A stretch of DNA of 64,000 nucleotides, taken from Parasporobacterium sp. (lineage in GTDB: Bacteria > Bacillota > Clostridia > Lachnospirales > Lachnospiraceae). The DNA lies in NCBI GenBank assembly GCA_017459985.1, contig JAFUBX010000037.1, forward strand, positions 51,310-115,309, read 5' to 3'. This document shows, in pieces, positions 17,159-25,741 of the stretch; position 1 is the stretch's first letter; each line of letters opens with the position of its first letter. The notes under the pieces are model-generated. The model was not told the origin of the DNA, ran no database searches, and worked only from the letters and a program-made list of their open reading frames with translations. A program made the position numbers and the translations under genes.

Positions 17159-17162
17159 CGGC

Positions 17163-18386
17163 TTATCCCCGCATCAGAGGATCCAGCCTTTGGGCAATGG
17201 CATCCAGAAATTCCTCGCTGGTCGCCTTTTTCCGGCAGACTCCCGGATCCGCGAGAAACGCCAGATCGCCGGTCATGATCCCGTCCTTCAGAGTATCGAA
17301 ACAGGCCTGCTCCAGTTTGTCCCCGAAATCCGCCAGTTCAGGGATCTGATCCAGCTCGCCGCGCTTTCGCAGGGCGCCGCTCCAGGCGAAGATGGTTGCC
17401 ATGGGATTGGTGCTGGTGGTTTCCCCTTTCAGATACTTATAATAATGTTTTGTGACGGTGCCGTGGGCGGCTTCGTATTCGTATTTGCCGTCGGGGGTGA
17501 CCAGCACAGAGGTCATCATGGCGAGGGAACCGAATGCAGTGGAGATCATATCACTCATAACATCCCCGTCATAATTTTTGCAGGCCCAGATAAAACCGCC
17601 TTCCGAACGGATGACCCGGGCTACCGCATCGTCGATCAGGGTATAGAAATATGTGATCCCCAGCTGCTCAAACTGTTCTTTATAGTTTTCAAATTCTTCC
17701 TCGAAAATGGCCCGGAATTCACTGTCATAGATCTTGGCGATGGTATCTTTGGTGGAGAACCACAGATCCTGCTTCTGATCGATGGCATACTGGAAACATG
17801 CCCGGGCGAAGGAACGGATGGAAGCGGATTTGTTGTGCTGTCCCTGGAATACCGCCGGTCCGTCCACCTTCTGCACCACAAGGGTCGTTTCCTTTCCGCT
17901 CACTCCTTTGAATGTCATGGTGCATTCTCCGGGTTCCTCCGTTTTCATGTCCACCGCTTTATAGACATCGCCATAGGCATGACGGGCGACGGTAATGGGC
18001 TTTTTCCAGTTCTTGACGACCGGCTGAATGGAGTCGATGACAATGGGGGTGCGAAAGACCGTTCCGTCCATGATGGAGCGGATCGTTCCATTGGGACTCT
18101 TCCACTGCTGCGTCAGCTCCGGGTATTCCACCATACGCTGACGGTTGGGCGTGATCGTGGCGCATTTGACCGCGACCCCGTATTTGACGGCGGCATTGGC
18201 CGCCTCCACGGTGACCTGGTCCTGGGTCTCGTTGCGGTGAAGCAGTCCGAGATCATAATATTCCGTTTTCAGATCCACATAGGGCAGGATCAGCTTGTCC
18301 TTAATCATCTGCCAGAGAATCCGGGTCATTTCATCTCCGTCCATTTCAACGAGCGGTGTTGTCATCTGTATTTTTTCCATAATCAT
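17163..18386 (-). CDS. icd: NADP-dependent isocitrate dehydrogenase, homodimeric type
   Basis: The enzyme oxidises isocitrate to 2-oxoglutarate with NADP. The 407-aa sequence is of the eukaryote-like homodimeric type (VEMDGDEMTRI at the start, NGTIRSIMDGTVFR substrate loop, AHGTVTKHY, NKSASIRSFARACF). It lies 43 bases after aconitase on the same strand. With citrate synthase and aconitase it forms an oxidative branch to 2-oxoglutarate, most likely for glutamate synthesis. The start at MIMEKIQMT could instead be the third codon. Confidence 0.95.
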   Translation of the reverse strand: MIMEKIQMTTPLVEMDGDEMTRILWQMIKDKLILPYVDLKTEYYDLGLLHRNETQDQVTVEAANAAVKYGVAVKCATITPNRQRMVEYPELTQQWKSPNGTIRSIMDGTVFRTPIVIDSIQPVVKNWKKPITVARHAYGDVYKAVDMKTEEPGECTMTFKGVSGKETTLVVQKVDGPAVFQGQHNKSASIRSFARACFQYAIDQKQDLWFSTKDTIAKIYDSEFRAIFEEEFENYKEQFEQLGITYFYTLIDDAVARVIRSEGGFIWACKNYDGDVMSDMISTAFGSLAMMTSVLVTPDGKYEYEAAHGTVTKHYYKYLKGETTSTNPMATIFAWSGALRKRGELDQIPELADFGDKLEQACFDTLKDGIMTGDLAFLADPGVCRKKATSEEFLDAIAQRLDPLMRG

Positions 18387-18429
18387 TCTCCAAATTCTGT
18401 TTGCCGGTGTCTGCTGGGTGCATGCGGCA

Positions 18430-20676
18430 TCAGTCTGCCCCGTATCCGGCTGCGTAATAATTCATCAGGCATCCTTCGGTAACGATCCGTTTTTCCTCTT
18501 CGGAGAGGCCGGTTACATAGAGCTTCAGATCAGAAACGGTTCCGTCCGCGGAAAGGATTTTCGCGTCAAAGGTCTCCTGCCCCTGCAGGATCCCGGAGAT
18601 CACGCCGGGAATATAGACCCAGTCGCCCGGCTGCTGCTCAAACGGAACGTCCTTATCCATGGTAAAGGGGACAATTCCCCAGTTCAGACAGTTGGAACGG
18701 TATCTCTTGGTGGCGTATTCATAGCAGATATTGGCAAATCCCCCCAGGACCTTCTGGCAGGAAGCAGCCTGCTCCCGGGCCGATCCGTCTCCCGGTTTAT
18801 GGGAGAATACACAGGATCCCACGGTGGTATCCGACGCGGAGGCCTGAAGGGCATCCAGTACAGCGGCCACATCCGCCGGCGTTTCACCGGCTTCCAAAGC
18901 TTCTTCATAGCTCCGGGCCTTTTTGGACCGTTCCACATAATCGGGAACCCGGCGGCTCAGGGCAAATTCGGAGAGGGCGATCGGATTGGAACGGTAGCTG
19001 GAGGTCTCTCCGGAGGGGATCAGTTCGTCCGTGGTGGTGACTTCATCATGGATCACGGCGCACAGCTGTACCAGCAGATTGTCCTTGGGCTTCGGCATCT
19101 TCGGCCAGTCACGGATGTTGGGGCCGAGACGCAGCGGCTCCTCCGGAAGGGGATGTCCGAATCCGAAATAGCAGCGCTTCTGATAGACACTGTCATCATA
19201 ATGATAGGTCCGGGCAGTGACTTCGTAATCCATGTCGGTAGCCGCGGTCAGAACGCCTTTGTTTGCCGCGGTGGCGGCGATGGAACGGGCATCCATCAGG
19301 GCGACGGCTGCGATCTGTCCGTTGCCGGGCTTTGAGCCCTCCCGGTTCGCGAAATTCCGGGTCGTGTGGCGGATGGACAGGGTGTTGTTGGCCGGGGTGT
19401 CGCCGGCTCCGAAGCAGGGCCCGCAGAAGCAGGGTTTCATGACCGCTCCCGCCAGGGTCAGATCCGCGGAGATGCCCTGTTCCATGACAGCCAGGTTAAT
19501 GGGCGTGCTGGAGGGATAAACGGAGAGGTCGAAATATCCGTTTCCGATGCTCTGATTCTTCAGGATATCCGCGGCTTCGGAAATATTTTCAAACATGCCG
19601 CCGGCGCATCCGGCAATGACGCCCTGATCACAATGGACTTTGCCGTCTGCTCCGATGCAGCTGAGAAGGTCCATGGTGACTTTGCCGTTCAGAGAGGCAT
19701 TGCACTCCTCCTGGATCCTGCGGAGGATCGTCTCCGGATCTGCCTGGAGCTCGTGAATCGTATAGGCTTTGGATGGGTGGAAGGGCAGAGCGATCATGGA
19801 CTCCATCTCATCCAGATGAATGGTTACGCAGCTGTCGTAATATGCGCCTTCTTCCGGTGCCAGGACACGGAAATCCTCCGGCCGGCCGACATTCTCAAAG
19901 TAGCGTTTCACCTCATCATCGGTGATCCAGATCGAACTCAGACAGCTGGTTTCCGTAGTCATGACATCAACGCCGATTCGAAAATCCATGCTCAGATCCC
20001 GGATGCCGGGACCGGCAAATTCCAGGACCTTATTTTTCACAGATCCGTCCGGGAAGGTGGCTCCCACCAGAGCGATCGCGACATCGTGGGGACCGATCCC
20101 GTGGGGCACGTTGCCGTCCACATAAACAAGCACGACTTCCGGCTCCTCAATATCCCAGGTATTGTTCAGCAGCTGTTTTGCCAGCTCGCCGCCGCCTTCT
20201 CCCACCGCCATGGTGCCATAGCAGCCATAGCGGGTATGGGAATCGGAACCCAGCACCATTTTGCCGCAGCCGGCCAGCTTTTCCCGGGCAAACTGATGGA
20301 TCACAGCCTGGTTTGCGGGCACATAGATGCCGCCGTATTTACGGGCGGCGGAAAGGCCGAAGGCGTGATCATCCTCATTGATCGTTCCGCCCACGGCGCA
20401 TAAGCTGTTATGGCAATTAGTCAGAGCGTAGGGGATCGGAAATTCCGTCATCCCGCTGGCCCGGGCCGTCTGAATGATTCCGACATAGGTGATGTCATGG
20501 GAAATCATGGCGTCGTACTTGATCCGCATCATGCCGTCATCTTTGTGGTTTTTCTCATGGGCACGCAGAATTTTGTACGCCATGGTTTTTTCTCTGCTTT
20601 TCAGGTCTTTGGGGGAGGAAACCGGTGCACCTTTTACCAGCTTCACCCCGGATGAACATTTTTCAATCATTGCCAT
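18430..20676 (-). CDS. acn: Aconitate hydratase
   Basis: Aconitase interconverts citrate and isocitrate. The 748-aa protein has the family layout: GSDSHTRYG early, the cluster cysteine in IAGCAGG, and the CFCGPC pair for the 4Fe-4S cluster, followed by a swivel domain with RYRSNCLNWGIVPF. It is a member of the mitochondrial-like or hydratase branch common in Clostridia. Start: MAMIEK, with AGGATATAAC upstream on the minus strand. It sits between the GntR gene and icd in one leftward cluster. Confidence 0.93.
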   Translation of the reverse strand: MAMIEKCSSGVKLVKGAPVSSPKDLKSREKTMAYKILRAHEKNHKDDGMMRIKYDAMISHDITYVGIIQTARASGMTEFPIPYALTNCHNSLCAVGGTINEDDHAFGLSAARKYGGIYVPANQAVIHQFAREKLAGCGKMVLGSDSHTRYGCYGTMAVGEGGGELAKQLLNNTWDIEEPEVVLVYVDGNVPHGIGPHDVAIALVGATFPDGSVKNKVLEFAGPGIRDLSMDFRIGVDVMTTETSCLSSIWITDDEVKRYFENVGRPEDFRVLAPEEGAYYDSCVTIHLDEMESMIALPFHPSKAYTIHELQADPETILRRIQEECNASLNGKVTMDLLSCIGADGKVHCDQGVIAGCAGGMFENISEAADILKNQSIGNGYFDLSVYPSSTPINLAVMEQGISADLTLAGAVMKPCFCGPCFGAGDTPANNTLSIRHTTRNFANREGSKPGNGQIAAVALMDARSIAATAANKGVLTAATDMDYEVTARTYHYDDSVYQKRCYFGFGHPLPEEPLRLGPNIRDWPKMPKPKDNLLVQLCAVIHDEVTTTDELIPSGETSSYRSNPIALSEFALSRRVPDYVERSKKARSYEEALEAGETPADVAAVLDALQASASDTTVGSCVFSHKPGDGSAREQAASCQKVLGGFANICYEYATKRYRSNCLNWGIVPFTMDKDVPFEQQPGDWVYIPGVISGILQGQETFDAKILSADGTVSDLKLYVTGLSEEEKRIVTEGCLMNYYAAGYGAD

Positions 20677-20731
20677 TGTTATATCCTCTTCATTTCTTCC
20701 TGCTGATTGTCTGCAGCCCTCAGGTCAGATC

Positions 20732-21379
20732 TCAGGTGAGATCCGTCAGCTCCGCGAGACGGGCCCTGGCCTGTTCCACGTGATATTTCATTGTCTGTTC
20801 CGCTTTTTCCGGATCCCGGGAAGCGATGGCTCTGTAGATCTCGTAGTGCTCGTTATAACTGACCTCCGCCTTGCCGGATTTGGATACGGAAGCCTTGCGG
20901 AATTTCTGGGTCTTGTTGTGCAGAGGCGCCAGCGTATCATAGTAAACCGGACTTCCGGCAAACTGATAGATCATCCGGTGGAACTGGCTGTCCGCATTCT
21001 TGACCTTTTCAGAATCTCCTTTCTTAATGTAAAATTCCTGCAGGTCCAGAAGTTCCTTCAGCTCCGCCAGCTGTTCGTCAGTGATATTTTCCGCACAGGC
21101 CCTTGCGGCCAGTCCTTCCACATGGATCCGGATATCATAGATGACCATGGCGTCATTCGGCGTGATGGACAGGACGATCATACCTTTGGAAGAGGATTCC
21201 ACCAGATGCTCCTGCTCCAGACGGCGGATGGCCTCCCGGATGGGAGTGCGGCTGACCCCGAGATCTTCACTGAGGGACAGCTCCGTCAGGAGTGAACCGA
21301 TGGGGTAGACCCCGGTGAGGATATCGCTTTCCAGCCTTTCAAATATCTGATCCGCAAGGGATATCGTTTTATGTATCAT
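20732..21379 (-). CDS. GntR-family (FadR/FCD type) transcriptional regulator
   Basis: An N-terminal winged helix-turn-helix (GSLLTELSLSEDLGVSRTPIREAIRRL, residues about 27-55, described here in part) is joined to a C-terminal FCD ligand domain (about 75-210) with the metal-binding pattern D..FH...... H....H typical of citrate- or other carboxylate-sensing members. It lies inside the citrate synthase-aconitase-icd cluster, so it probably controls that cluster and itself. The likely operator is the GTAT-N6-ATAC palindrome over the cluster's promoter. Confidence 0.9.
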   Translation of the reverse strand: MIHKTISLADQIFERLESDILTGVYPIGSLLTELSLSEDLGVSRTPIREAIRRLEQEHLVESSSKGMIVLSITPNDAMVIYDIRIHVEGLAARACAENITDEQLAELKELLDLQEFYIKKGDSEKVKNADSQFHRMIYQFAGSPVYYDTLAPLHNKTQKFRKASVSKSGKAEVSYNEHYEIYRAIASRDPEKAEQTMKYHVEQARARLAELTDLT

Positions 21380-21412
21380 AATTTCCTCCAGTCAAGCATT
21401 TCTGTCTGTGTG

Positions 21413-22795
21413 TTATGCTTCTTGTTTATGAAATGTTCCGCCGGAGAACTCGGCGATTTTGGCCTCGATCTCCTTGACGGACAGGGTGGACTGCCTTCCG
21501 CCGGCGTATTCATTGTCGATCCATTCCTTGATCGCAAGTACCAGCGGGTCATGTTTTTCCACCTGATCCTTTCCGGACAGGTTGTAGGTATTGTTGATCC
21601 AGTAAGCGATCCCGGCGAGACCGGAGTTCTGGCCCAGCATGACGGAAGGCGCCCGGTTCAGAAGCTTGCGGGTATTGAAGACATTGTAGATCTCCTCGTC
21701 CTTCAGGATTCCGTCCGCATGGATGCCGGCCCGGGTGATATTGAAATCCCTGCCGACGAAGGGGGTCATCGGCGGGATCTTATAGCCAATGACATTCCTG
21801 TAATAATCCGCGATCTCGGTGATCACGGTGGAGTCCATTCCGTCGAAGGAACCCCGGAGGGCGGCGTATTCCATGACCATGGCCTCCAGAGGAACATTGC
21901 CGGTCCGCTCTCCGATTCCCAGCAGCGTACAGTTGACGGAAGATGCGCCGTACAGCCATGCCACCACCGCATTGGGAACCGCTTTGTAGAAATCGTTGTG
22001 TCCGTGCCATTCCAGCATCTCACTGGGAACGCCGGAGTAGAACTGCAGGCCGTACATGATACCGGCGACGCTCCGGGGCAGATCCACCTCGGTATAGGGG
22101 ACCCCGTATCCCATGGTATCGCAGGCACGGATCCGGACCGGGATTCCGGCCTGCTCACTGCGTTTCATGAGCTCATTGACAAAGGGCACGACAAACCCGT
22201 AGAAGTCAGCCCGTGTGATATCCTCCAGATGGCATCTGGGCATAACGCCGGCCTCAAAGGCCATATCCACGGTGGCAAGATACTGATCCATAGCCTGCTT
22301 CCGGGTCATCTTCAGTTTGTTGAAAATATGGTAATCGCTGCAGGATACCAGGATTCCGGTTTCCCGGATGCCCAGGTCCTTCACCAGCTTGAAATCCTCC
22401 CGGTTCGCCCGGATCCAGGTGGTGATCTCCGGGAATTTCAGATCCAGCTCCTGGCATCTGCGGATCGCTTCCCGGTCCTTCTCGCTGTATGCGAAAAACT
22501 CCGTTTGGCGGATGATTCCGAAGGGGCCGCCGAGACGGTTCATCAGTTTATACAGATCCACGATCTGTTCCACCGTATAGGGCTCGATGGACTGCTGTCC
22601 GTCACGGAAGGTGGTATCGGTGATCCAGATCTCCTCCGGCATCGCCATGGGGACCCGCCGGTGGTTAAATCCGACCCGGGGAACTTCTTCATAATTATAG
22701 ATATCCCTGTATAGATTGGGGGATTTGACATCCTGCAGAGAGTATTTGTACCCGCTTTGCTCCAGTAAGTTCGTTTTGTTGGAAAGTTCCAGCAT
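21413..22795 (-). CDS. Predicted Re-citrate synthase (HMGL/isopropylmalate synthase family)
   Basis: The 460-aa protein belongs to the DRE-TIM metallolyase family: DTTFRDGQQS at residues 60-69 and the metal motif HGHNDF. No Si-type citrate synthase is present, while aconitase and isocitrate dehydrogenase follow in the same cluster. The family member that fits is the Re-citrate synthase described from Clostridium kluyveri, which condenses acetyl-CoA and oxaloacetate. Homocitrate or isopropylmalate synthase are alternatives; the neighbours argue against them. The start is MLELSNK because AAAGGAG lies 12 bases upstream; the ATG at 22816 has no such site. Confidence 0.8.
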   Translation of the reverse strand: MLELSNKTNLLEQSGYKYSLQDVKSPNLYRDIYNYEEVPRVGFNHRRVPMAMPEEIWITDTTFRDGQQSIEPYTVEQIVDLYKLMNRLGGPFGIIRQTEFFAYSEKDREAIRRCQELDLKFPEITTWIRANREDFKLVKDLGIRETGILVSCSDYHIFNKLKMTRKQAMDQYLATVDMAFEAGVMPRCHLEDITRADFYGFVVPFVNELMKRSEQAGIPVRIRACDTMGYGVPYTEVDLPRSVAGIMYGLQFYSGVPSEMLEWHGHNDFYKAVPNAVVAWLYGASSVNCTLLGIGERTGNVPLEAMVMEYAALRGSFDGMDSTVITEIADYYRNVIGYKIPPMTPFVGRDFNITRAGIHADGILKDEEIYNVFNTRKLLNRAPSVMLGQNSGLAGIAYWINNTYNLSGKDQVEKHDPLVLAIKEWIDNEYAGGRQSTLSVKEIEAKIAEFSGGTFHKQEA

Positions 22796-22824
22796 AAATG
22801 AGTACACTCCTTTCATGAGTAATT

Positions 22825-22859
22825 GTATGCAATTATACCTGTATTGAGAAAAATGTCAA
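22825..22859 (-). promoter_or_regulatory. Promoter and GntR-type operator of the citrate cluster
   Basis: On the minus strand TTGACA (22859-22854) and TATAAT (22837-22832) are 16 bp apart. The palindrome GTAT-N6-ATAC at 22825-22838 covers the -10. FCD-type GntR regulators bind such short AT-rich palindromes, so the GntR protein encoded two genes downstream is the likely binder, giving repression by occlusion. Confidence 0.7.
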
Positions 22860-22882
22860 TCGCTTTAACGCACTAAAATATC

Positions 22883-22911
22883 TTGCGATATGGTCTGTAA
22901 TCCGGTAAAAT
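22883..22911 (+). promoter_or_regulatory. Predicted promoter of the mod/moa operon
   Basis: TTGCGA (22883-22888) and TAAAAT (22906-22911) are separated by 17 bp, which puts the transcript start near 22918, about 215 bases before modA. The long leader that follows has terminator-like structure. Confidence 0.5.
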
Positions 22912-22917
22912 ATAACA

Positions 22918-23105
22918 GTCTTCGAGGTCCCGGAACCTAAGGTGCGATTGCTAAGGACCGGGATCCAGCATCGGAAAATATCTGATGCTCAGGGCCGGAA
23001 AGGAAACTGACCGACCTTCCGAATTGAAAAGGGGACGGATCCATCATGCAGGCAGCAGTTCTGCCTTTTCTGATTTCCGTCTTAAGAAGACGGTTTTTTA
23101 TTGTT
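22918..23105 (+). promoter_or_regulatory. Structured leader with terminator/antiterminator before modA (Moco/Tuco riboswitch candidate)
   Basis: The leader pairs GGTCCCGG with CCGGGATC, then AGCATC with GATGCT, then has a GGAAAGGAAAC-containing internal region. It ends in a 7-bp terminator stem CCGTCTT (23077-23083) / AAGACGG (23087-23093) followed by TTTTTTATT. GACGGA at 23034-23039 can pair with TCCGTC at 23076-23081, which would disrupt that terminator. A mutually exclusive pair ahead of a molybdate uptake and cofactor operon suggests ligand-controlled attenuation. A molybdenum or tungsten cofactor riboswitch is the obvious candidate, but I cannot verify its consensus by eye. Confidence 0.6.
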
Positions 23106-23132
23106 GCAGAATCAGAAAAGGAGGAACAGAAC

Positions 23133-23981
23133 ATGAAAAAACGGAGTTTGAAACTGACAGGGCTGCTGATGGCGGGCTGCCTGCTGTTTGCGGCGGTTCC
23201 CGCAATGGCGCAGGAGGCCCCGAAGGAGGGGAAGGAGGAGCTGATCGTATTTGCCGCAGCCTCCATGACGGAAACTCTGGAACAGATCAAAGAACAATAC
23301 CGGGAAGTGGCTCCGGACATTGAGCTGGTTTTTAATTTCGATTCGTCCGGAACCTTAAAGACCCAGATCGAGGCAGGAGCGGACTGCGATCTCTTTATCT
23401 CCGCCGCTTCGAAGCAGATGAATCAGCTGGATGCCGCAAAGGACAAAGATTCCGGCAATGAAGACGGACTGGATTTTGTGCTTTCGGACACCCGGATCGA
23501 TCTGCTGGAAAATAAAGTCGCGCTGGCCGTTCCGGAGGGCAATCCGGCCAATATCCAGTCCTATGACGATCTGGTAAAAGGTCTGACCGAAGGAACCATC
23601 CTGCTGGCCATGGGCAATTCCGATGTTCCGGTGGGACAGTATACCCAGAAGATCTTCGCTTACTATGAACTGAACGAAGAAGACCTGGCAGCCTCCGGAG
23701 TCCTGACCTACGGAAGCGATGTCAAGGTAGTCACGACACAGGTGTCGGAAGGCGCCGTGGACTGCGGCGTCATTTATGCAACGGATGCGTTTTCCGCTGG
23801 CCTGACCGTTGTGGATACAGCCACAAAAGAAATGTGCGGACAGGTGATTTATCCCGCCGCAGTACTGAATATCACAAAGAATGAGGATGCTGCCAAAGCA
23901 TTCCTGGCATATCTGCAGGGACCGGATGCCTCCGGAGTATTTGCATCCGTAGGATTCACTCCGATCGCGCAGGCACAGTAA
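23133..23981 (+). CDS. modA: Molybdate/tungstate ABC transporter substrate-binding protein
   Basis: The 282-aa exported protein has a signal peptide (residues 1-26) ending near AMAQE. The mature part opens with LIVFAAASMTETLEQI and FNFDSSGTLKTQIEAGADCDLFIS (quoted in parts), typical of ModA, whose Ser residues bind the oxyanion. Tungstate specificity cannot be excluded. The start at 23133 follows AAAGGAGGA; the in-frame ORF upstream runs through the leader. First gene of an eight-gene operon. Confidence 0.93.
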   Translation: MKKRSLKLTGLLMAGCLLFAAVPAMAQEAPKEGKEELIVFAAASMTETLEQIKEQYREVAPDIELVFNFDSSGTLKTQIEAGADCDLFISAASKQMNQLDAAKDKDSGNEDGLDFVLSDTRIDLLENKVALAVPEGNPANIQSYDDLVKGLTEGTILLAMGNSDVPVGQYTQKIFAYYELNEEDLAASGVLTYGSDVKVVTTQVSEGAVDCGVIYATDAFSAGLTVVDTATKEMCGQVIYPAAVLNITKNEDAAKAFLAYLQGPDASGVFASVGFTPIAQAQ

Positions 23982-24002
23982 CGACTTACAGGGAGAACCC
24001 GC

Positions 24003-24677
24003 ATGGATCTGTTTCCCTTATGGAATTCATTACGGATCGCCGGGATCAGCACTGGGATCATCTTTTTCCTGGGGATTCTGGCAGCCTATTATATTGCCAG
24101 AATCCCAAGAGTGATCAAAGGGATTCTGGACGTGATCCTGACACTGCCTCTGGTATTGCCGCCGACGGTGGTGGGATATCTTCTGCTGCGGTTTCTGGGG
24201 CCCAAACGTCCCATCGGCGCCTGGTTCCTGTCGGTCTTCGGCATCAAGCTGACCATGACCTGGTGGTCCGCCATTTTCGCAACGGCGGTGGTGATCTTCC
24301 CTCTGATGTACCGGACTGCCCGGGGAGCCTTTGAATCCTTCGATGAGACCCTGGCCTATTCTGGTAAAACCCTGGGCCTTTCCGGAACGTATATTTTCTG
24401 GAGGATCCGGCTTCCCTACTGCAAACAGGGGATCCTTGCGGGAACCGTATTATCCTTTGCCAGGGCTTTGGGGGAATACGGCGCAACCAGCATGATCGCG
24501 GGATATACGCCCGGAAGAACCGCAACGATCTCCACCACGGTTTATCAGCTGTGGCGGACCGATAACGACGGTCTGGCCTTTCGCTGGGTTCTTGTCAATA
24601 TGGCCATTTCCTTCGTGGTGCTTCTGGCGGTCAATATGCTGGAGAAAAAGGAACGCCGGAACCGGAAAGGCGGGTGA
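24003..24677 (+). CDS. modB: Molybdate ABC transporter permease
   Basis: This 224-aa membrane protein has about five transmembrane helices and the permease EAA-loop region ALGEYGATSMIAG that docks on ModC. LPPTVVGYLLL near residue 55 is a family hallmark. It starts 21 bases after modA with AGGGAGAA before the ATG, and it ends 4 bases before modC. Confidence 0.95.
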   Translation: MDLFPLWNSLRIAGISTGIIFFLGILAAYYIARIPRVIKGILDVILTLPLVLPPTVVGYLLLRFLGPKRPIGAWFLSVFGIKLTMTWWSAIFATAVVIFPLMYRTARGAFESFDETLAYSGKTLGLSGTYIFWRIRLPYCKQGILAGTVLSFARALGEYGATSMIAGYTPGRTATISTTVYQLWRTDNDGLAFRWVLVNMAISFVVLLAVNMLEKKERRNRKGG

Positions 24678-24681
24678 GAAG

Positions 24682-25737
24682 ATGTCGGTTTCGATACAGA
24701 TCGAAAAGCAATTGGGGACCTTTCATCTCCGGGTCAGTCTGGAGGCGGGAAATGAAATCCTCTCCCTTCTCGGAGCCTCCGGCTGCGGAAAGAGCATGAC
24801 GTTAAAATGCATCGCCGGCATCGAAAAGCCGGACCGGGGCAGGATCGTGGTGGATGATGTGGTCTTCTTTGATTCGGAGAAGCATATCAATCTGCCGGTA
24901 CAGAAACGCCGGGCGGGACTGATGTTCCAGAATTATGCCCTGTTTCCGAATATGAATGTGCGGCAGAATATCTATGCCGGGACGGCCCGTTACAGAGAAA
25001 AAGAGGTCCGGGCGCAGAAGACCCGGCAGATCATGGAACAGCTCGGGCTGGACAGCCTGAAGGATCAGCTTCCTTCCCAGCTGTCCGGAGGACAGCAGCA
25101 GCGGTGCGCGCTGGCCAGGATCCTGGTATCGGATCCTCAGATCCTGATGCTGGATGAACCCTTTTCCGCCCTGGACAGCCATCTGCGCTTCCGGATGGAA
25201 CAGGAGGTCCGGGAGATCCTGAAGGACTTCGGAAAGACAGTGATCATGGTGTCCCATGACCGGGATGAGGTGTTCCGTCTGTCTGATCAGATCGCGGTCA
25301 TGGACCGGGGCGGAATCGATGTCTTTGGGACAAAGAAGCAGGTTTTCGCGGATCCGAAAACCCGCAATGCCTGTATCCTGACCGGCTGCAAGAATATTTC
25401 CCCGATTCGCAGACTGGCAGATTACAGGGTCTATGCGGTCAGCTGGGGCATGGAACTGGAAACGGAGAAATCCGTGGGAGATGCATCTTATATCGGGATC
25501 CGGCATCATGACACCAATGGAGAAGGCCCGGAAAATCAGTTTCTGTGCCGGGTGATCTCGGAGACCGAAAATCCGTTCTCCTATACGGTCATGCTGCGCC
25601 TTGCGGATCGGCCGGATGCGCAGCCCTTCGGATGGGAACTGGATAAGCAGACCTGGGAGAAGACCCGTTCGGAGCTTGTGACAATCCGGATCCCGGGCCG
25701 GTCGATTATGCTGCTGGAAGAGGAAAGGAAGGATTGA
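24682..25737 (+). CDS. modC: Molybdate ABC transporter ATP-binding protein
   Basis: The ATPase has Walker A GASGCGKS, the Q-loop in MFQNYALF, the signature LSGGQQQR and Walker B ILMLDEP with an H-loop in MVSHD. Residues about 235-351 form a C-terminal regulatory region in the place of the MOP domain seen in E. coli ModC, but clear mop repeats are not obvious. The start is ATG 24682, 4 bases after modB; an upstream in-frame ORF extension overlaps modB and is not used. Confidence 0.93.
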   Translation: MSVSIQIEKQLGTFHLRVSLEAGNEILSLLGASGCGKSMTLKCIAGIEKPDRGRIVVDDVVFFDSEKHINLPVQKRRAGLMFQNYALFPNMNVRQNIYAGTARYREKEVRAQKTRQIMEQLGLDSLKDQLPSQLSGGQQQRCALARILVSDPQILMLDEPFSALDSHLRFRMEQEVREILKDFGKTVIMVSHDRDEVFRLSDQIAVMDRGGIDVFGTKKQVFADPKTRNACILTGCKNISPIRRLADYRVYAVSWGMELETEKSVGDASYIGIRHHDTNGEGPENQFLCRVISETENPFSYTVMLRLADRPDAQPFGWELDKQTWEKTRSELVTIRIPGRSIMLLEEERKD

Positions 25738-25741
25738 AATC

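Noticed and set aside
16527-18482. 651-codon plus-strand frame over mobB and icd
   Set aside because: mobB and icd on the minus strand have clear family motifs throughout; the plus frame is low-complexity antisense translation.
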